From NCBI GenBank assembly GCA_944389515.1, contig CALXMQ010000007.1:1-50572 (forward strand): 50,572 bases of DNA, in the 5' to 3' direction. The position numbers were made by a program, and so were the translations under genes. Under the pieces are notes generated by a model, which had not been told where the DNA came from, did not search any database, and worked only from the letters and a program-made list of their open reading frames with translations. The DNA comes from an uncultured Alphaproteobacteria bacterium. Its GTDB lineage: Bacteria; Pseudomonadota; Alphaproteobacteria; Rs-D84. Numbering within the stretch: position 1 is the first letter of the stretch; each line of letters opens with the position of its first letter. Positions 16,222 to 25,224 of this stretch are shown here, in pieces.

Positions 16222-16251
16222 CACGTCCAGTATAAATAAAAGGTTTATAAA

Positions 16252-16431
16252 ATGGCATCCAAGAAAGGCAGTAAAGAAGTTGTAAAGCTGGAAAATAAAG
16301 AAACCGGCTATTTCTATACAACAACAAAAAATACGCGTTCGGAAAATACCGCTGGGAAAATGAAATTCCGTAAATATGACCCGAAATTGCGTAAACACGT
16401 CGTTATGACAGAAGCTAAAATGCCCCACTAA
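16252..16431 (+). CDS. rpmG: 50S ribosomal protein L33
   Basis: A 59-aa ribosomal protein of the large subunit near the E site. The sequence runs [17 protein letters not shown], then [33 protein letters not shown], which is L33 throughout. It lacks the CxxC zinc pair found in some L33 forms. AAAAGG precedes the ATG, and a strong terminator follows 30 bp after the stop, so it is monocistronic. Confidence 0.95.
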   Translation: MASKKGSKEVVKLENKETGYFYTTTKNTRSENTAGKMKFRKYDPKLRKHVVMTEAKMPH

Positions 16432-16461
16432 TCATATTGTGGCATGTTGCAGTTTATGAAA

Positions 16462-16491
16462 AGTGGCACCAATCGGTGTCGCTTTTTTTTA
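16462..16491 (+). terminator. Terminator of rpmG
   Basis: 9-bp stem AGTGGCACC/GGTGTCGCT, loop AATC, then eight T. The convergent Slam gene ends 4 bp further on. Confidence 0.88.
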
Positions 16492-16494
16492 TTA

Positions 16495-17859
16495 TTAAAA
16501 TCGCTGGGACATGGTGAATTCAATCATCCAACGATCGTATTCGCGTTGCCACATATTTGAATCACGGCGCGTATAACTGAATACCACGGTTGGCACAAAT
16601 CCCATTATATCAAATTTATTATTTGATAAATATAATGCATATCGTTGGGTAAAATCGCGTTCTGTTATCTGGGTAAATGTGCCATTTTGCACAGACCACT
16701 GTTCCCCATCATATAATTGCCAATAAAACGATGGTTCTGCAAATATATTAAAACCATATGGCAATTCAGCACCAATACCAATACTGGCACGCGGCATCCA
16801 ATATGAATATGTTGATGAATTCGCATATTCACGGGCGATTCCCCCACGCGCAACAGTGTATATGTTTGGTGTAATGGAATAAAACAATTCTGTATTGATT
16901 GAATACGTTTCACCGTTCAAATATTCGGCATAATTATCAAATTTATTAGATACAATTTGTAAATTTATTTTCCCCAACAGTCTGCGTGAAAAATCATAAT
17001 TCGCCGCAATACGCCCACCAACAGACCAATTATATCCATGCAACCCGTACCAACGACGTGATGCAACCGCCGCCGCCCAAACATCGCCACGCGGCCAAAT
17101 ATAACGTGGTCCAGACGCGGCATATAAATACAAATCATCGTAATCGTGCAACCGATATGTATTAGAATATATTCCGCCTTCGGATTTCCAACGCCAATTA
17201 TCAGACAATTTGAATTCGTAATCACCACCAAACGACAAATTAAACCCAACGGCAGATTCTGGGTCAATCAAATTATGACACAGTGGCCCAAATATTGTCA
17301 TAATGCACTCTTGTCCACCAGTGGCATTATTTACATTGTTATCAGGGGCGGCACCAAAGTTAAACCAGATATTCCAATTTTTATTCTGGCGAATAACATA
17401 ACGGTAATAATTCATCATGCTTCGCACATCATCAGATAAATCATCCCCAGCCATTGCCAAGCGTAATTGATAATCTGCGCGATACCATTGCGCGGTTTTC
17501 ATATAACACACCGCCAATTCAAAACGAACACGCGCTAAATTTGGCACTGCATCTAAAATAGTACGAAATATATCAATGGCGGTATCATAATCTTCACGGT
17601 ATGCCGCGATACGCCCCAGCAAAAACCACCGTTCCAGTTCCAACGGTCCACCGCCCAACGCCGGGATTTTTGTCAGTATTTGTTCTGCATCATCTAAATC
17701 ACCATTATCCACCATTGCGCCAGCCAACTTTATCGCATCCAGCGCAGACATTGTGATTTCCGTTGTACCATCATCATGCGTGACGGCGGATGACAAATCT
17801 GCCCAGGTCACCCCGGGCAGAATTAAAACACATAAAAAAACAATAAACTTCTTTAACAC
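16495..17859 (-). CDS. Slam-like surface lipoprotein assembly modifier (DUF560)
   Basis: A 454-aa outer-membrane protein. A Sec signal peptide (MLKKFIVFLCVLILPGVTWA) is followed by a periplasmic helical TPR-like region (about 30-160: SALDAIKLAGAMVDNGDLDDAEQILTKIP in parts, LLGRIAAYREDYDTAIDIF, FELAVCYMKTAQW). From about 168 the NIWFNFGAAPDNNVNNATGG segment begins a beta-barrel with alternating aromatic strands, ending WMIEFTMSQRF with terminal Phe, as expected for BAM-inserted proteins. This is the Slam layout: Slams move certain lipoproteins to the cell surface. Start is GTG at 17859. The gene follows a lipoprotein gene by 37 bp, matching the usual pairing of Slam with its substrate. Homology was judged by eye. 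Confidence 0.75.
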   Translation of the reverse strand: MLKKFIVFLCVLILPGVTWADLSSAVTHDDGTTEITMSALDAIKLAGAMVDNGDLDDAEQILTKIPALGGGPLELERWFLLGRIAAYREDYDTAIDIFRTILDAVPNLARVRFELAVCYMKTAQWYRADYQLRLAMAGDDLSDDVRSMMNYYRYVIRQNKNWNIWFNFGAAPDNNVNNATGGQECIMTIFGPLCHNLIDPESAVGFNLSFGGDYEFKLSDNWRWKSEGGIYSNTYRLHDYDDLYLYAASGPRYIWPRGDVWAAAVASRRWYGLHGYNWSVGGRIAANYDFSRRLLGKINLQIVSNKFDNYAEYLNGETYSINTELFYSITPNIYTVARGGIAREYANSSTYSYWMPRASIGIGAELPYGFNIFAEPSFYWQLYDGEQWSVQNGTFTQITERDFTQRYALYLSNNKFDIMGFVPTVVFSYTRRDSNMWQREYDRWMIEFTMSQRF

Positions 17860-17896
17860 TATGGCCCAGGATTTTATTTAATTTTATACCACATAA

Positions 17897-19042
17897 TTAT
17901 CCTTTTACACCAAATGCAACGTCCATTTTAATTCCGTCTGATTCATTGTATTGGACGGTACCTGTGGCCTCGGTCGGGATACCAGCAGGCCCATAATACC
18001 CGATATCCATTGATACACTGCCATTATCCGACGGGTCAAATCCATCGGTAATATTTTGCGTCGGGTTTTTATCAAACTTTATCGCTGGGGATTCAATCCC
18101 ATCCTGGGTTACAGTGAAATTATACCAATTTGAAAACTTGGCCCCCAATGTTGTAATTGGTGATGCACCAGAATTATCAAATACCAAATGCGCGGTGCCA
18201 TCTTTCAAATTCAAACTTTTATCACCATTTGTTACAACACCAACAGCCACACCGTCGAAATCCAGATGTTCTGTCACAGTGGTAATATCAGCGATACGAC
18301 GTGATTCATAACCACCAGCAAATGGGATATTTTGTCCGGCGGTACCATCATTTGCGATATTATACATACCGAAATCAGAATATGATAATTTGAAATCTGC
18401 GGCAGATGCACTGTCGTATGTCAAAGTCTTGTTATCAGACGTAAATTTATTTGTTGTGCCATCACGCGTATATTCTGTGTCATCAACAGTAATACTTTTA
18501 ATATTACCCAAATCATCAACCGCGAATTTCAATATTGTCCCAGCCGTTGATGCGAACGTCGCATCGTTGATATCAATCGGTTGCGCCCATTCACGCAGGT
18601 ATTCCAAACGTTTATTCATATCAGACGTATTTTCATTACGCCATTTATCAATGCAAGATGCCACATCTGTATCTGTGCCACATGCAGAAAATAATTTCGG
18701 GGAAATAACATATAACGCCGGATTTAATACATCTGTGTCAATATCGCCAACATCCGCCGTACCAGCGGCAATTTGTATTGCCGCATCTGCAATTTCCAAA
18801 TTATCTGATATTTTTTCGCCACTGTACCCCTTTAATAAACTAGCGATATTATCAACCGCCTGGGCATCATTGGTGATAATCATGTTTGTTATATGCTTGT
18901 TCGCAGTTTTAGCCGCATTTTCATACGGGCGCGTTCCAGGTTGAAAATTATCAGGCCGACCATATCCAGACGATGGTGTTCCCCCATCTGTGCACGCCGT
19001 CAACAATCCAACACATGCAATAAAATATGGAATAAATTTCAT
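17897..19042 (-). CDS. Probable Slam-dependent surface lipoprotein
   Basis: A 381-aa lipoprotein with signal peptide MKFIPYFIACVGLLTAC. The N-terminal half (about 25-190) is helical. The C-terminal half reads as beta strands: NFTVTQDGIESPAIKF, GSVSMDIGYYGPAGIPTEAT, ending MDVAFGVKG. The YYGPxxxxTEATGTVQY element and FGxKG end resemble the C-terminal barrel of TbpB/HpuA-type Slam substrates (usual FYGPxAxEvaGxF and FGAKR). It is followed by the Slam-like gene in the same direction. AAAGGGGTG precedes ATG 19042. It probably binds a ligand on the cell surface; the ligand is unknown. Confidence 0.7.
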   Translation of the reverse strand: MKFIPYFIACVGLLTACTDGGTPSSGYGRPDNFQPGTRPYENAAKTANKHITNMIITNDAQAVDNIASLLKGYSGEKISDNLEIADAAIQIAAGTADVGDIDTDVLNPALYVISPKLFSACGTDTDVASCIDKWRNENTSDMNKRLEYLREWAQPIDINDATFASTAGTILKFAVDDLGNIKSITVDDTEYTRDGTTNKFTSDNKTLTYDSASAADFKLSYSDFGMYNIANDGTAGQNIPFAGGYESRRIADITTVTEHLDFDGVAVGVVTNGDKSLNLKDGTAHLVFDNSGASPITTLGAKFSNWYNFTVTQDGIESPAIKFDKNPTQNITDGFDPSDNGSVSMDIGYYGPAGIPTEATGTVQYNESDGIKMDVAFGVKG

Positions 19043-19120
19043 ATCGCACCCCTTTCTGTTTTTGATTGTAGAAAGTTTATGAATATTACACAAGGGGAAA
19101 ATTGTTTTATAAATAAAAGG

Positions 19121-19156
19121 TGGCCAGAGGAGAGAGAAAGCTTCCTTTACTGGCCA
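19121..19156 (-). promoter_or_regulatory. Hairpin in the leader of the surface lipoprotein mRNA
   Basis: TGGCCAG (19121-19127) pairs with CTGGCCA (19150-19156), with an inner AGGA/TCCT pairing. It lies between the promoter near 19193 and the ATG at 19042, in a leader of about 150 nt. Without a T-tract it looks like an mRNA structure more than a terminator. Confidence 0.45.
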
Positions 19157-19199
19157 TTATCGGCAATAAAACCACCACGTTTTATTTTTAGCCCGACAT

Positions 19200-19208
19200 A
19201 TTATAGCA
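19200..19208 (-). promoter_or_regulatory. Extended -10 promoter for the Slam operon
   Basis: On the minus strand TGCTATAAT, a perfect extended -10 with no clear -35, directly after the parC stop. Start expected near 19193. Confidence 0.55.
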
Positions 19209-19236
19209 AAATTTTTATAAAATCCTAATTATTTTT

Positions 19237-21468
19237 TTATTTGCCAAATTTTCCACTGCGTGGAAAGCCAACCGGCACAGTTCGACCCTGGGACGCACGA
19301 CGACCAACCCATGGTGTCCAATCGTCCAGTTTGGTTGTGCCACGGCCTGTGGTCCACCCAAATCCATCAGATGAATTAAAGAACATTACATCCAACACAT
19401 ATGTACGTTCTGCATTATATTTTTGCAAAATTACGCCCTTGCCCCTGGTCATTTCTGGGATTTCAGATGTCGGGAATATCAATAATTTATCATTTGACCC
19501 AGACATTGCAACCGTATCACCAGTCACAGGCACACACATTATCGCCATATTACGTGCATCGGTATTCATAACCTGTTTGCCAGTACGGGTTTGTGCCAAA
19601 CAATTTTCACCAGCCACAATAAATCCAGAACCATGACGACCAACCAATAAATATTTCGCCGATGTATCCAATACAAACGCAGACACAATATTTTCATCAG
19701 CACCAATATCAACCATCATACGCACCGATTCACCAAAACCACGCGCAGATGGCAAATCATTGGCAGAAACAGTAAACATTTTACCACCACTGGCAAATAA
19801 ATTTACCTTGTCCGTAGACATCGCATGAAATGCAAATTGCAATTCATCGCCTTCTTTGAATTTCAAATCCAAATTATTCAGATCCAAATGCCCACGCGCA
19901 GCACGAATCCACCCCATTGTTGATAAAATTATTGTCAATGGTTCTTTTTCAATAAATTCATCTGTATTTACAACAACATCTGTGGTTTGTGGAATCCATT
20001 GTGTACGACGGCGCCCCAAATTGGTCTTTTTATCATAACGTTTTTTAATATCTGCGAACCATGCCTTTAATTGGTCATTTTGCATATCTGGACTGGCCAA
20101 CAAATCACGTAATTGTTTTTGTTCCGCCAATAACGCGGCATCTTCGCGTCGGATTTCCATTTCTTCCAGTTTACGCAAAGAACGCAGACGCGTGTTTAAT
20201 ATCGCCTCTACCTGAATTTCAGTCAATTTGAATTCATCTATCAATACAGATTTTGGGTCATCTTCATTACGGATTATTTCAATCACCCGGTCTAAATTCA
20301 GGTATACAATCAACAACCCACCCAGAATTTCCAAACGACGTTCAATATTCCCCAAACGCCAATTAGTACGACGAACCAAAACATTTTTCTGGTGTGCAAT
20401 AAATTCACGTAATACATCGCCAATACCCATTACGCGCGGTACACCACGCGAATCAATGACGTTAAAATTCATATTGAATTTATATTCTAAATCTGTCATT
20501 GCGAATAAATGCGCCATCATTTTGTCCGCAGGAACATTGCGACTTTTTGGTGTGATAACAATACGCACAGACGTTGTTGATTCATCAACAATATCATCAA
20601 CCAATGGTAATTTTTTCGCATCTATTAAATTCGCGATTTGTTCAACCAGTTTAGATTTTATGATTCCATATGGGATTTCTGTGATAACAACCTGTTCGGC
20701 GCCACGATCCAGTTTTTCCACATCCCATTTTGCACGAATACGAAATGCGCCACGGCCAGTATCATAATTTTTTACAATCGTATCAAAAGAATCAATCAAT
20801 ATACCCCCGGTTGGGAAATCGGGTCCAACCAGTTTTTTCATAATCTGGGTTGTGGTTGCATCAGGATTATCAACAACCAGTGTCAATGCATCGCACACTT
20901 CGGCCACATTGTGGGTGGGAATATTTGTTGCCATACCAACCGCAATCCCCATACCACCATTTGCCAACAGATTTGGAAACGCGCCAGGCATAACCATGGG
21001 TTCTGTTGTTGTGCCGTCAAAATTTGGCATCATATCAACACTGTCTTCATCAATACCTTCCATAATCAGCATGGCGGCATCAGTCATTTTAGATTCAGTG
21101 TAACGGTATGCAGCCTGGGGGTCACCATCAATATTACCAAAATTACCCTGGCCATCAATCAATGGATATCGTACGGAAAAATCCTGGGCCAAACGAACCA
21201 TGGCATCATATACAGATGAATCACCATGCGGATGATAATGCCCCAGAACATCCCCAACAACCGTTGCACATTTGCGAAACGCCGCAGATGGCGACAATTT
21301 TTGCCGCAACATAGAATACAAAATACGTCTGTGCACAGGTTTTAACCCGTCACGAACATCTGGTAATGCACGCGATACAATCGTGCTGACCGCGTATGAC
21401 AAATACCGTTCAGACAATGCGTCCGACAGTTGCTGAGAATCAATTCTTTCGATAACTTCCTTGCTCAT
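19237..21468 (-). CDS. parC: DNA topoisomerase IV subunit A
   Basis: A 743-aa type IIA topoisomerase subunit that breaks and rejoins DNA to decatenate daughter chromosomes. The catalytic Tyr is about residue 123 in [10 protein letters not shown]. The quinolone region [12 protein letters not shown] has Ser84 and Asp88 at the places of E. coli Ser80 and Glu84, so the classic resistance changes are absent. The C-terminal part shows reduced beta-propeller repeats (about 500-743), so ParC fits better than GyrA, whose GQRGGKG box is missing. The likely start is ATG 21468. parE is not in the window. Confidence 0.93.
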   Translation of the reverse strand: MSKEVIERIDSQQLSDALSERYLSYAVSTIVSRALPDVRDGLKPVHRRILYSMLRQKLSPSAAFRKCATVVGDVLGHYHPHGDSSVYDAMVRLAQDFSVRYPLIDGQGNFGNIDGDPQAAYRYTESKMTDAAMLIMEGIDEDSVDMMPNFDGTTTEPMVMPGAFPNLLANGGMGIAVGMATNIPTHNVAEVCDALTLVVDNPDATTTQIMKKLVGPDFPTGGILIDSFDTIVKNYDTGRGAFRIRAKWDVEKLDRGAEQVVITEIPYGIIKSKLVEQIANLIDAKKLPLVDDIVDESTTSVRIVITPKSRNVPADKMMAHLFAMTDLEYKFNMNFNVIDSRGVPRVMGIGDVLREFIAHQKNVLVRRTNWRLGNIERRLEILGGLLIVYLNLDRVIEIIRNEDDPKSVLIDEFKLTEIQVEAILNTRLRSLRKLEEMEIRREDAALLAEQKQLRDLLASPDMQNDQLKAWFADIKKRYDKKTNLGRRRTQWIPQTTDVVVNTDEFIEKEPLTIILSTMGWIRAARGHLDLNNLDLKFKEGDELQFAFHAMSTDKVNLFASGGKMFTVSANDLPSARGFGESVRMMVDIGADENIVSAFVLDTSAKYLLVGRHGSGFIVAGENCLAQTRTGKQVMNTDARNMAIMCVPVTGDTVAMSGSNDKLLIFPTSEIPEMTRGKGVILQKYNAERTYVLDVMFFNSSDGFGWTTGRGTTKLDDWTPWVGRRASQGRTVPVGFPRSGKFGK

Positions 21469-21791
21469 AACACCGTAAAATTAAAACATTTGCAAAAAAA
21501 TAACAACAGAAAAAATAAGTCTGAAATACACATGATAAAAAAATGTAAAATTTTATGTTTTTTGACTTGCTTTTTTATTTTTTCCGTTTATATGTATATA
21601 CAAACTTTGGTTCCCCGATATGGGGCGGGCTGTTAAAAAACAAGCCGGGGCATTGTAAATTTTACAAATGTCTGAATGTACGTCACTGAATATACGCTGA
21701 TGTGACGAACCAATCAAAAACATAACAAAAATAAAATTACATCCGGTTATGCCGGTATGGCAATTTGATTGCAAAGCAAAGGGGTGACAAA
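21469..21791 (+). other. Intergenic region with long structured leader
   Basis: No gene is seen. The rightward promoter candidate ends at 21594, leaving a leader of about 190 nt before ATG 21792. The leader contains CCCCGATATGGGG (near 21613), TGTAAATTTTACA (near 21654), an ACGTCAC...GTGACG hairpin (about 21679-21708) and CCGGTTATGCCGG (near 21742). Several separate hairpins suggest regulation at the RNA level, but no known riboswitch is recognised. Confidence 0.5.
21567..21594 (+). promoter_or_regulatory. Promoter candidate for the RNNNPG-domain gene
   Basis: TTGCTT (21567-21572), 16-bp spacer, TATATG (21589-21594). A TTGACT at 21562 offers an alternative -35. Confidence 0.35.
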
Positions 21792-22529
21792 ATGTGGTTT
21801 AAGCGTACAATTCCGTACTTTCTGACCAGTGCTGCAATGGTATTTGGTGCATCGCAAATAACATCTGGAACAAATGATGAAAAAACAGATAAGTCGACAA
21901 CAAATTATATGCCATCTGAAACAATGGTTGTGGCAAATATACCATATGCAATTCCATCAATGGACGCATCGCATAATTCATCAGATAATATAGTTGATGC
22001 CACCGCCCAACAATACGATGTTGTATATACACGCGCAAATGGAAATAAAGTCCGACGCAGTGGTGGAACACGAGCATGGCGCAACAATAACCCAGGATGT
22101 CTGCGGTATTCTGAATTCACGATTACCCAGGGTGCAATCGGGCACGCTGGGGGATTTGCCGTATTTCCAGACGAAGAAACTGGTATGCAGGCAATTTGCG
22201 CATTATTACAATCAGACAGTTATAAAAATCTGACAATATCCCAGGCGATATTCAAATATGCCCCACCCCATGAAAATGACACAGAAAATTACAAGGCATC
22301 TTTGCGCAAAATGACGGAATTACCAATAACAACCAAATTGTGTGATTTAACCAGTGCACAAATCTTGCGCGTTGCACATGCAATCAGAAAAATCGAAGGG
22401 TGGAAGCCAGGGCAAGAAACACAAATTATCGTGCAATCACAACCAAAACCTGAATCATGTGATACATTGTATTTTTACAGTACAATCAAAGACAACATAT
22501 TGCATAAATCATTTGCAAGAACAATGTAA
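21792..22529 (+). CDS. Envelope protein with RNNNPG lysozyme-like domain, copy 1
   Basis: A 245-aa protein with an N-terminal hydrophobic stretch (MWFKRTIPYFLTSAAMVFGA) that acts as signal peptide or anchor, a Ser/Thr-rich linker, then a domain of about 120 residues: GGTRAWRNNNPGCLRYSEF, GHAGGFAVFPDEETGMQA, YAPPHENDTENY. Domains with RNNNPGN(I/L)R occur in phage structural and tail lysozyme-like proteins and in adhesins and are probably peptidoglycan-related. Here the usual Asn after PG is Cys (PGCLR), unlike copy 2 at 24.8 kb (PGNIR), which may affect activity. AAAGGGGTG precedes ATG 21792. The enzyme role is inferred. Confidence 0.72.
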   Translation: MWFKRTIPYFLTSAAMVFGASQITSGTNDEKTDKSTTNYMPSETMVVANIPYAIPSMDASHNSSDNIVDATAQQYDVVYTRANGNKVRRSGGTRAWRNNNPGCLRYSEFTITQGAIGHAGGFAVFPDEETGMQAICALLQSDSYKNLTISQAIFKYAPPHENDTENYKASLRKMTELPITTKLCDLTSAQILRVAHAIRKIEGWKPGQETQIIVQSQPKPESCDTLYFYSTIKDNILHKSFARTM

Positions 22530-22530
22530 A

Positions 22531-22553
22531 AACGCGCAAAATGCGCGTTTTTT
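22531..22553. terminator. Bidirectional terminator, RNNNPG gene/zapA
   Basis: Stem AACGCGCA/TGCGCGTT with AAA loop and T-runs on both sides. Confidence 0.88.
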
Positions 22554-22827
22554 AATTCATTTTATTTTTTATTTCGCGGATACGCGCCAATATTTCACGC
22601 AAATCAGCATCTGTGACACTGGGGGTTGGCCGATTATGCACTTCGTCTGCCAAAACAATACATAATGTTGCCAACAATGCATTTTCAGGCAAAGGCCCAA
22701 TTTTATCCAATATTTCACGTGCACGCGCATCCACCATTTTTCCCAATTCTATCAATCGTGCTTCTTGCCCGTCTTCACATCCCATGGGATAATTTTTATT
22801 TACAATAGGTATGGATACGACACTCAT
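22552..22827 (-). CDS. zapA: Cell division protein ZapA
   Basis: A 91-aa protein that binds FtsZ and bundles its filaments at midcell. The start VVSIPIVNKNYPMGCEDGQEARLIELGKMVD (given here in outline) has the ZapA pattern of an N-terminal strand pair then a long helix. Residues 50-91 form the coiled-coil dimer helix. It overlaps the upstream small coiled-coil gene by 4 bp, so the two are translationally coupled. Confidence 0.9.
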   Translation of the reverse strand: MSVVSIPIVNKNYPMGCEDGQEARLIELGKMVDARAREILDKIGPLPENALLATLCIVLADEVHNRPTPSVTDADLREILARIREIKNKMN

Positions 22828-23033
22828 TTCATCTTCTTTAATATAGATATTGATTGGTTTATCATATCAACTGCGTGGGCATTTTTTTCACGCATGGCGC
22901 GAACCTGTTCAGTTAAAATTGCCACTTCTAAATCCGTTTGTTTGCCGGCATTTATTGCAACCGCACGCAATTTTGCCGCAGATTCTTCGACGGCAGCCAA
23001 TTCTTGGAAAATCTGTTGTTTTATATCAGACAT
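22824..23033 (-). CDS. Small coiled-coil protein upstream of zapA
   Basis: A 69-aa, almost fully helical protein (IFQELAAVEESAAKLRAVA, LEVAILTEQVRAMREK, INQSISILKKMK) with heptad-like spacing, so a coiled coil. Alphaproteobacteria often carry a small coiled-coil gene (DUF4164-like) before zapA; the position and the 4-bp overlap with zapA support a cell-division role. Identity with that family is plausible but not certain. Confidence 0.7.
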   Translation of the reverse strand: MSDIKQQIFQELAAVEESAAKLRAVAINAGKQTDLEVAILTEQVRAMREKNAHAVDMINQSISILKKMK

Positions 23034-23078
23034 ATTTTCAGTTTAAGATATTTTTTCAATGCGTTCAACCCCAAAATG

Positions 23079-23087
23079 TGATATAAT
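23079..23087 (+). promoter_or_regulatory. Extended -10 promoter for the envelope operon
   Basis: TGATATAAT, a perfect extended -10. No clear -35. Start expected near 23094, 23 nt before ATG 23117. Confidence 0.55.
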
Positions 23088-23116
23088 ATCCCCATCTGGT
23101 GGGGGGATTGATTTCA

Positions 23117-24127
23117 ATGAAGACTAAAATCATTTACATTTCTGGCAACGAAGTATTTGATATGGCTGATATCAGGGCCGCTTTTGAAGAAGTTCGCAAT
23201 ACATTGGGATTGGGACGCGACACAATAATGTTCGGCGTTCCGGTTGATAATGATGACGCATTGGTGGGCAAAACAGATAACACAAATGTTACAGATACTG
23301 TTGAACAAAATTTGCAAAATACAGAATTTGTTTCAGAAGCAGAACCGGTTCAAATTGCAACTGATTTGAAAAATGAAGTATCTGAACCTGTGGCGACCCC
23401 AACCACACGCAAAACACGCGTGACGGCACAAAATAAAAAAAGCAAGGACATCCCTGCCCCAATACAACAAGATGATATAACACCGCAAAAGCAAGACGAA
23501 TCTGAAAAAATTATTCCTATATTATCAATTCTGGCTGCACAAAAAGAAGCAACCGAACCAGAATCATCAGTGGCGTCAGATACATCTGATACAGACGCGG
23601 CCCCAAATGATGCAGAAGAACATGTCGCAGAAATTGCAGATATTGATATCAGCGCAGAAATTGATACCAATGCCAATATATCTGATGATGCGCACACAGA
23701 AATTGCGGATATGATTACAGACGATGCACCAGATGCACCGATTGAAAAAACATTAGAACAATTACTGGAAAATATAACACCATTGCGCGAAGATTCTGTC
23801 GAAGACGTTGTCACATCAGATACCGATACCCCAGACGACGAAATCACCACGGATGTTACATTTGATGATGTCGATAATTCTGATACAGATGCAACATTAG
23901 AACAACTGGCCGCAGAATTCGCAGAAAACCAAGATAAAATTCCAACCCCAACAAAATCAGAAAATCACAGCAAAATTGGAAAATTAAAAAATATTTTACC
24001 GTTCAAAAAAGTAAAACGTGATGATTCTGGTTTAATGGGCGATTTATTTGGATGGGCTGGGATTGCAGCAAATGATGACGATTTTTCTATCCCGGGATTC
24101 TTTACAAATGCCGCATCAAAAAAATAG
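23117..24127 (+). CDS. Acidic low-complexity protein, function unknown
   Basis: A 336-aa protein. Residues 1-45 (KIIYISGNEVFDMADIRAAF, LGLGRDTIMFGVPVD) look like a small folded alpha/beta domain. Residues about 55-285 are an acidic Asp/Glu/Thr/Ala-rich disordered region with repeated DTDT, DISAEID and DDAPDAP elements. The C-terminus is basic then hydrophobic (IGKLKNILPFKKVKR, GLMGDLFGWAGIA). There is no signal peptide. It is first in a three-gene set with two membrane proteins, so it may be their cytoplasmic adaptor. ATG 23117 is used because GGGGGGAT lies at a usable distance. Confidence 0.72.
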   Translation: MKTKIIYISGNEVFDMADIRAAFEEVRNTLGLGRDTIMFGVPVDNDDALVGKTDNTNVTDTVEQNLQNTEFVSEAEPVQIATDLKNEVSEPVATPTTRKTRVTAQNKKSKDIPAPIQQDDITPQKQDESEKIIPILSILAAQKEATEPESSVASDTSDTDAAPNDAEEHVAEIADIDISAEIDTNANISDDAHTEIADMITDDAPDAPIEKTLEQLLENITPLREDSVEDVVTSDTDTPDDEITTDVTFDDVDNSDTDATLEQLAAEFAENQDKIPTPTKSENHSKIGKLKNILPFKKVKRDDSGLMGDLFGWAGIAANDDDFSIPGFFTNAASKK

Positions 24128-24146
24128 GTTGATTGTATGAGTGCTG

Positions 24147-25205
24147 ATGAACACAGACACGATTCTTAGATTACTGCAAAATTCCGGATTCCATATTTTG
24201 GGATTCGATGGCACATTTTTATATCTGGAAGATCCTTCGTGTATTCTGCGCAGTTTTGAAACATTTATTGAATACGCGTGGGTTATTATTACTTGCATCA
24301 CGGGTTTATTGTTATTCGGTTGGGCAATTTCAATGATACGTGGCGCAAAAAATGATATTTTTATCAATCTGCGCAATTTAATAATTATGTTCGGAACGTT
24401 ATCTGCGGTTATTCCGATTGTAAATCTAATTTGGGGTGATGATTTGTTTGCACGCGGATGTCGAACAATCAGTGTTTCTGTGTCTGAATTGAATCAGATA
24501 CTGGATGCACGTAATTCTGAATTATCACAATATGATGAATTTAATTTGTATGAAAATCTGACCGTATATGATTCTGGGGCGCCAAATGAAATACCGTATG
24601 CAGATGCCCCATTGATGGCAACCGATATTCCACCAGTGCTAGAATCTGTTACTGTGACATCAGATGACAATACAATCCGTACCGATACACCTGGGCGACC
24701 ATCACGCACACAAAGCGCCCGTCAATCACGTGGGGAAAATGTACGTACTGGGGTGGTGGGACGTCCATCACACGCACGTGCATCTTCAAATGATGTTATA
24801 TACACTAATGCTGATGGTACACAATACCGTAAAACTGGTGGAACACGCGCATGGCGTAATAACAACCCCGGCAATATCAGGTATTCTGAATTTACCCGTC
24901 GGGTTGGCGCAATCGGCCAAGCAGGTGGATTTGCAGTATTCCCAGACGAAGAAACCGGTATGCGTGCCATTGGCGAATTATTACGCAGCGACAGTTACAA
25001 TCGTTTAACAGTTGCTGGGGCAATCAGTCGATATGCACCACCCATAGAAAACGATACCGCCGCATATCACAACAGAATTCAAGAATTGACAGGACTGTCT
25101 ATCAATCGACAAATGAGCAGTTTAACCGCTGATGAATTAAATCGTGTTGTACGTGCAATTCGCACCATCGAAGGATGGAAGCCTGGACGTATCATAACAC
25201 AATAA
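24147..25205 (+). CDS. Membrane protein with C-terminal RNNNPG lysozyme-like domain, copy 2
   Basis: A 352-aa protein with two transmembrane helices (about 47-67 VIITCITGLLLFGWAIS and about 80-98 LIIMFGTLSAVIPIVNLIW), a long Ser/Thr/Pro/Arg-rich linker (about 120-225) and a C-terminal domain: GGTRAWRNNNPGNIRYSEF, GQAGGFAVFPDEETGMRA, YAPPIENDTAAY. The domain is close to copy 1 but keeps the canonical PGN. If the tail is periplasmic it may bind or cut peptidoglycan, as VirB1-type enzymes do for secretion machines; that link is inference. Start is ATG 24147, or GTG 24141. Confidence 0.75.
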   Translation: MNTDTILRLLQNSGFHILGFDGTFLYLEDPSCILRSFETFIEYAWVIITCITGLLLFGWAISMIRGAKNDIFINLRNLIIMFGTLSAVIPIVNLIWGDDLFARGCRTISVSVSELNQILDARNSELSQYDEFNLYENLTVYDSGAPNEIPYADAPLMATDIPPVLESVTVTSDDNTIRTDTPGRPSRTQSARQSRGENVRTGVVGRPSHARASSNDVIYTNADGTQYRKTGGTRAWRNNNPGNIRYSEFTRRVGAIGQAGGFAVFPDEETGMRAIGELLRSDSYNRLTVAGAISRYAPPIENDTAAYHNRIQELTGLSINRQMSSLTADELNRVVRAIRTIEGWKPGRIITQ

Positions 25206-25224
25206 AACATGGGGTAATAACAAA

